18,304 nucleotides of DNA from assembly GCA_902388545.1 (NCBI GenBank), contig CABMPS010000014.1, positions 1-18,304 on the forward strand. The letters run 5' to 3'. Below are positions 16,220 to 18,304 of the stretch, piece by piece. The notes under the pieces were generated by a model that saw nothing but the letters and a program-made list of their open reading frames with translations, did not search any database and had not been told where the DNA came from. The translations under genes were made by a program, and so were the position numbers. Each line of letters starts with the position of its first letter. Within the stretch, counting starts at the first letter, position 1. The stretch is from an uncultured Collinsella sp. (GTDB lineage Bacteria; Actinomycetota; Coriobacteriia; Coriobacteriales; Coriobacteriaceae).

Positions 16220-17440
16220 ATGGTTGATGAGGACTTTGCCTGGCGGCTTGCGCAGGAGCTCGTGCGGATCGACAGCTCAGACCCGGGCGCGTATGAGGAT
16301 GAAATTGAGCGGTATATCAAAGCGCTGGTTGAGGCTCAGCTGGAGCGGTTGAGTCATCCGGTGCTCCATGCCGTGCAGGTTGAGGAACTCGAGGTGCTGC
16401 CCGGGCGCCGCAACCTTAAAGTCACCGTGCCGGGCCAAAGCGACGAGCCGCGGCTGATCTATATCTGCCACATGGATACCGTCACCTTGGGCGATGGCTG
16501 GGACGCAGACATCGCACCGCTTGGGGCGGTTGTGCGCGACGATAAACTCTATGGCCGCGGTGCCTGCGATATGAAGGGTGGCCTGGCCTGCGCCATTGCC
16601 GCACTGGTCCATACGCTCGAGCGCGTGGCGGCGGATGGCGCGCTGCCACGCCGCGGCTTTTCGCTCATCTGCTCGGTCGACGAGGAAGACTTCATGCGCG
16701 GCTCAGAGGCCGCGATCGATGCTGGCTGGGTCGGCTCGCGCGAATGGGTGCTGGACACCGAACCCACCGACGGACAGATCCAGGTGGCGCACAAGGGGCG
16801 TACGTGGTTCGAGATCGAGATGGCCGGCGTCACGGCTCATGCAAGCCAGCCTTGGAAGGGCGCCGACGCCGTCGCCGCCATAGCCGAGGTCGTGTGTTCG
16901 CTTCGTCGCGCGTTTGCGGCGCTGCCCGCGCACGATGAGCTGGGGCCTTCGACCATCACGTTTGGCCAAATCGAGGGCGGATATCGCCCCTACGTCGTAC
17001 CCGACCGCGCCAAAGTCTGGGTCGACATGCGCCTGACCCCGCCGACCGATACGGCCGCCGCAATCAATATGGTCGAGCATGCCATCGCCGTCGCCGAAGC
17101 CGCCGTTCCCGGTTGCCATGGCAGCTACACCGTGACGGGCGACCGCCCCGCCATCGAGCGCGACCCGAACTCTCCCCTTCTAGCTGCACTCAAGCGCGCC
17201 GCCGATGGCGTGACGGACGCGGACACGACCGTCGGCTTCTTTACCGGCTACACCGACACCGCCGTCATTGCCGGCAAGACAGGTAACCGCAATTGCATGA
17301 GCTACGGTCCCGGGTCGCTCGCGCTCGCGCACAAGCCCAACGAATATGCGCCCCACGCCGATATCGTTCGTTGTCAGCAGGTGCTAATCGCGCTCGCCGA
17401 TAACGTGCTCTGGGACGCGAGCAGCCAAGTTGGGGCATAA
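16220..17440 (+). CDS. M20-family zinc metallopeptidase / deacylase (ArgE/DapE/ACY1 type)
   Basis: A 406-residue cytoplasmic hydrolase of the M20 family, which cleaves peptides or N-acyl amino acids using two zinc ions. Visible ligands and catalytic residues are HMD (H84; D86 catalytic), YGRGACDMKGG (D117, bridging), SVDEEDF (E155 catalytic base, E156 ligand), DTEPTDG (D179) and LALAHKPNE (H371). A dimerisation domain follows KGRTWFEIEMAGVTAHAS (192-209). The start is placed at ATG 16220 (MVDEDFAWRL) because TGAGG lies about seven bases upstream; an ATG 30 bases earlier lacks a site. The substrate cannot be told from sequence; succinyl-diaminopimelate desuccinylase, acetylornithine deacetylase and dipeptidase are all possible. 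A DUF1015-like gene follows after 39 bases, probably in the same transcript. Confidence 0.88.
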   Translation: MVDEDFAWRLAQELVRIDSSDPGAYEDEIERYIKALVEAQLERLSHPVLHAVQVEELEVLPGRRNLKVTVPGQSDEPRLIYICHMDTVTLGDGWDADIAPLGAVVRDDKLYGRGACDMKGGLACAIAALVHTLERVAADGALPRRGFSLICSVDEEDFMRGSEAAIDAGWVGSREWVLDTEPTDGQIQVAHKGRTWFEIEMAGVTAHASQPWKGADAVAAIAEVVCSLRRAFAALPAHDELGPSTITFGQIEGGYRPYVVPDRAKVWVDMRLTPPTDTAAAINMVEHAIAVAEAAVPGCHGSYTVTGDRPAIERDPNSPLLAALKRAADGVTDADTTVGFFTGYTDTAVIAGKTGNRNCMSYGPGSLALAHKPNEYAPHADIVRCQQVLIALADNVLWDASSQVGA

Positions 17441-17479
17441 TAAGCCGCGAACAAACCGACTCGTGCGTTAGGACCGCCC

Positions 17480-18169
17480 ATGAAAGCACTTCCGTTTCCC
17501 TGCATCCGCCCGGCTCAGGACCGCGTGCTCGAGGCGCTGCCCGCAATGGGCAGCATCCTGAGCGGCAACGATGCTCTGCGTGGATCCATTGCCGATGGTC
17601 TGATGCTCAAGGACCCGGGTGCGGCGTATTACGTGTACGAATGCTCGGGCGAGCCGGGACGTGTGACGGGTGTCGTGGCGATTTGCCCGGTTAACGTACT
17701 GACGGGTAGCGACGAGGCTGCCGCCGAGAGCGTCGACGCACTCGCCGCCGCGCGCGCGATCGCCGAGCTTAAGGTGCAGCCGCGCCCCGTGTCGCTCGCC
17801 TACGAGGCGTCGCCCGTCATGGATATCATTTTGAGCGCTGCCAAAGAGGGCGCATCGCTCTACGCCGTCACCGATCCCGCGGGCGTCACACATCGCGTGT
17901 GGGAGGTCAAGCGCGAGGACGCCGTTGCCGCCATCCGTGCCATGCTCGATCAGGCGCCCGACCCGGTGTTCGCCGGTGACTCCGCCTATGTCGCCGCACT
18001 GGCTGGGGCATCGCAGATTCTGGCCGACGAGGCCCGCGCTGCCGGCGCCTACTCTGGCAAAGAGCCGTTCAACTTTGCTGTAGCCGTGCTGTTCCCCGCC
18101 GCGCAGGTCAGCGGCAGCGCGCCGCAGGTTCCGACGGGTCTGCTCACTCACCAGGTCTCACGGTTCTAG
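17480..18169 (+). CDS. Shortened DUF1015-family protein
   Basis: The 229 residues align by eye to the DUF1015 family (PF06245), function unknown, whose genes usually flank serC/serA. The opening PFPCIRPAQDRVLEALPA (5-22) resembles the family's IRPFRALRP start. YYVYECSGEPGRVTGVV (50-66) and THRVWEVKREDAVAAI (137-152) match its middle. VFAGDSAYVAALAGA (163-177) occupies the place of the conserved YIADGHHR motif but has lost its His pair. The protein ends soon after FAVAVLFPAAQV, so about 170 C-terminal residues of the usual ~400 are missing. TTAGGA seven bases before the ATG supports the start. It is likely a divergent or eroded form; no function can be assigned. Confidence 0.7.
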   Translation: MKALPFPCIRPAQDRVLEALPAMGSILSGNDALRGSIADGLMLKDPGAAYYVYECSGEPGRVTGVVAICPVNVLTGSDEAAAESVDALAAARAIAELKVQPRPVSLAYEASPVMDIILSAAKEGASLYAVTDPAGVTHRVWEVKREDAVAAIRAMLDQAPDPVFAGDSAYVAALAGASQILADEARAAGAYSGKEPFNFAVAVLFPAAQVSGSAPQVPTGLLTHQVSRF

Positions 18170-18212
18170 CGAACTCAAACGCTAAGCTGGAAAACCCAGC
18201 ATCCAAACAAAC

Positions 18213-18254
18213 AAGGGGCGGAGATGCAGCAAACGCATGCACCTCCGCCCTTTT
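18213..18254. terminator. Intrinsic terminator, probably bidirectional
   Basis: The stem GGGCGGAG (18216-18223) pairs with CTCCGCCC (18243-18250), with a smaller inner ATGC/GCAT stem. TTTT follows on the + strand and a T-rich CTTGTTTGTTTGG on the minus strand, with flanking A/T pairs. It ends the DUF1015-like transcript and may also serve the minus-strand gene entering from the right edge. Confidence 0.8.
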
Positions 18255-18258
18255 CGCA

Positions 18259-18303
18259 TCAAACAATTACGCCGGTAAACCGGGCCGCAACGTCAGCGTT
18301 ATC
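18259..18303 (-). CDS. Possible C-terminal end of a gene entering from the right edge
   Basis: A minus-strand frame is open from the window edge to TGA at 18261-18259. It encodes the 14-residue tail DNADVAARFTGVIV, directly before the bidirectional terminator. The composition is protein-like, but one other frame is also open here, and the piece is too short to name. It would be convergent with the DUF1015-like gene. Confidence 0.25.
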   Translation of the reverse strand, partial: DNADVAARFTGVIV

Positions 18304-18304
18304 C

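Overview
The window looks like chromosomal DNA from a moderately GC-rich anaerobic actinobacterium, most likely of the class Coriobacteriia (Collinsella-like). That placement is an inference. It rests on the serC-serA pair of short-form enzymes with a DUF1015-type gene nearby, on the AbiEi/DUF559-type protein, and on codon use. No rRNA or marker gene is present to confirm it.

Region 1 (2-11,614) is an accessory, defence-island-like block. At the left edge is the 3' part of a DUF2075 (Schlafen-type) superfamily 1 helicase on the + strand. Facing it is a tightly packed minus-strand operon, read from 11,608 down to 1,516. Its genes are a ~1023-residue protein of unknown fold with a helix-hairpin-helix-like N-terminus, a 1756-residue DEAH helicase with a DUF1998/MrfA-type zinc module, and a NERD-nuclease/UvrD-like helicase. 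The first two match Druantia type III (DruH + DruE) in order, size and domain content. The third starts two bases after the DruE-like stop and looks like an accessory component. It is split by a one-base frameshift in a run of seven G (2943-2949), and restoring one G rejoins the two halves perfectly. Hand counts of a few lines give about 47% GC here against 57-65% in serC/serA, consistent with acquisition by transfer.

Region 2 (11,615-12,310) is a mostly non-coding junction. It holds the operon's upstream region, one small ORF with an antitoxin-like tail behind a G8 tract, and the serC leader.

Region 3 (12,311-14,746) is core metabolism: serC and serA, the transaminase and dehydrogenase of phosphorylated serine synthesis, closed by a strong intrinsic terminator. 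SerA appears to lack the usual catalytic acidic residue.

Region 4 (14,815-18,304) holds an AbiEi-like/DUF559-like protein on the minus strand. Divergent from it are an M20 metallopeptidase and a shortened DUF1015-family protein, followed by a terminator. DUF1015 genes usually sit directly beside serC/serA, so this copy looks displaced and eroded. No CRISPR array, tRNA, rRNA, transposase or integrase was found.
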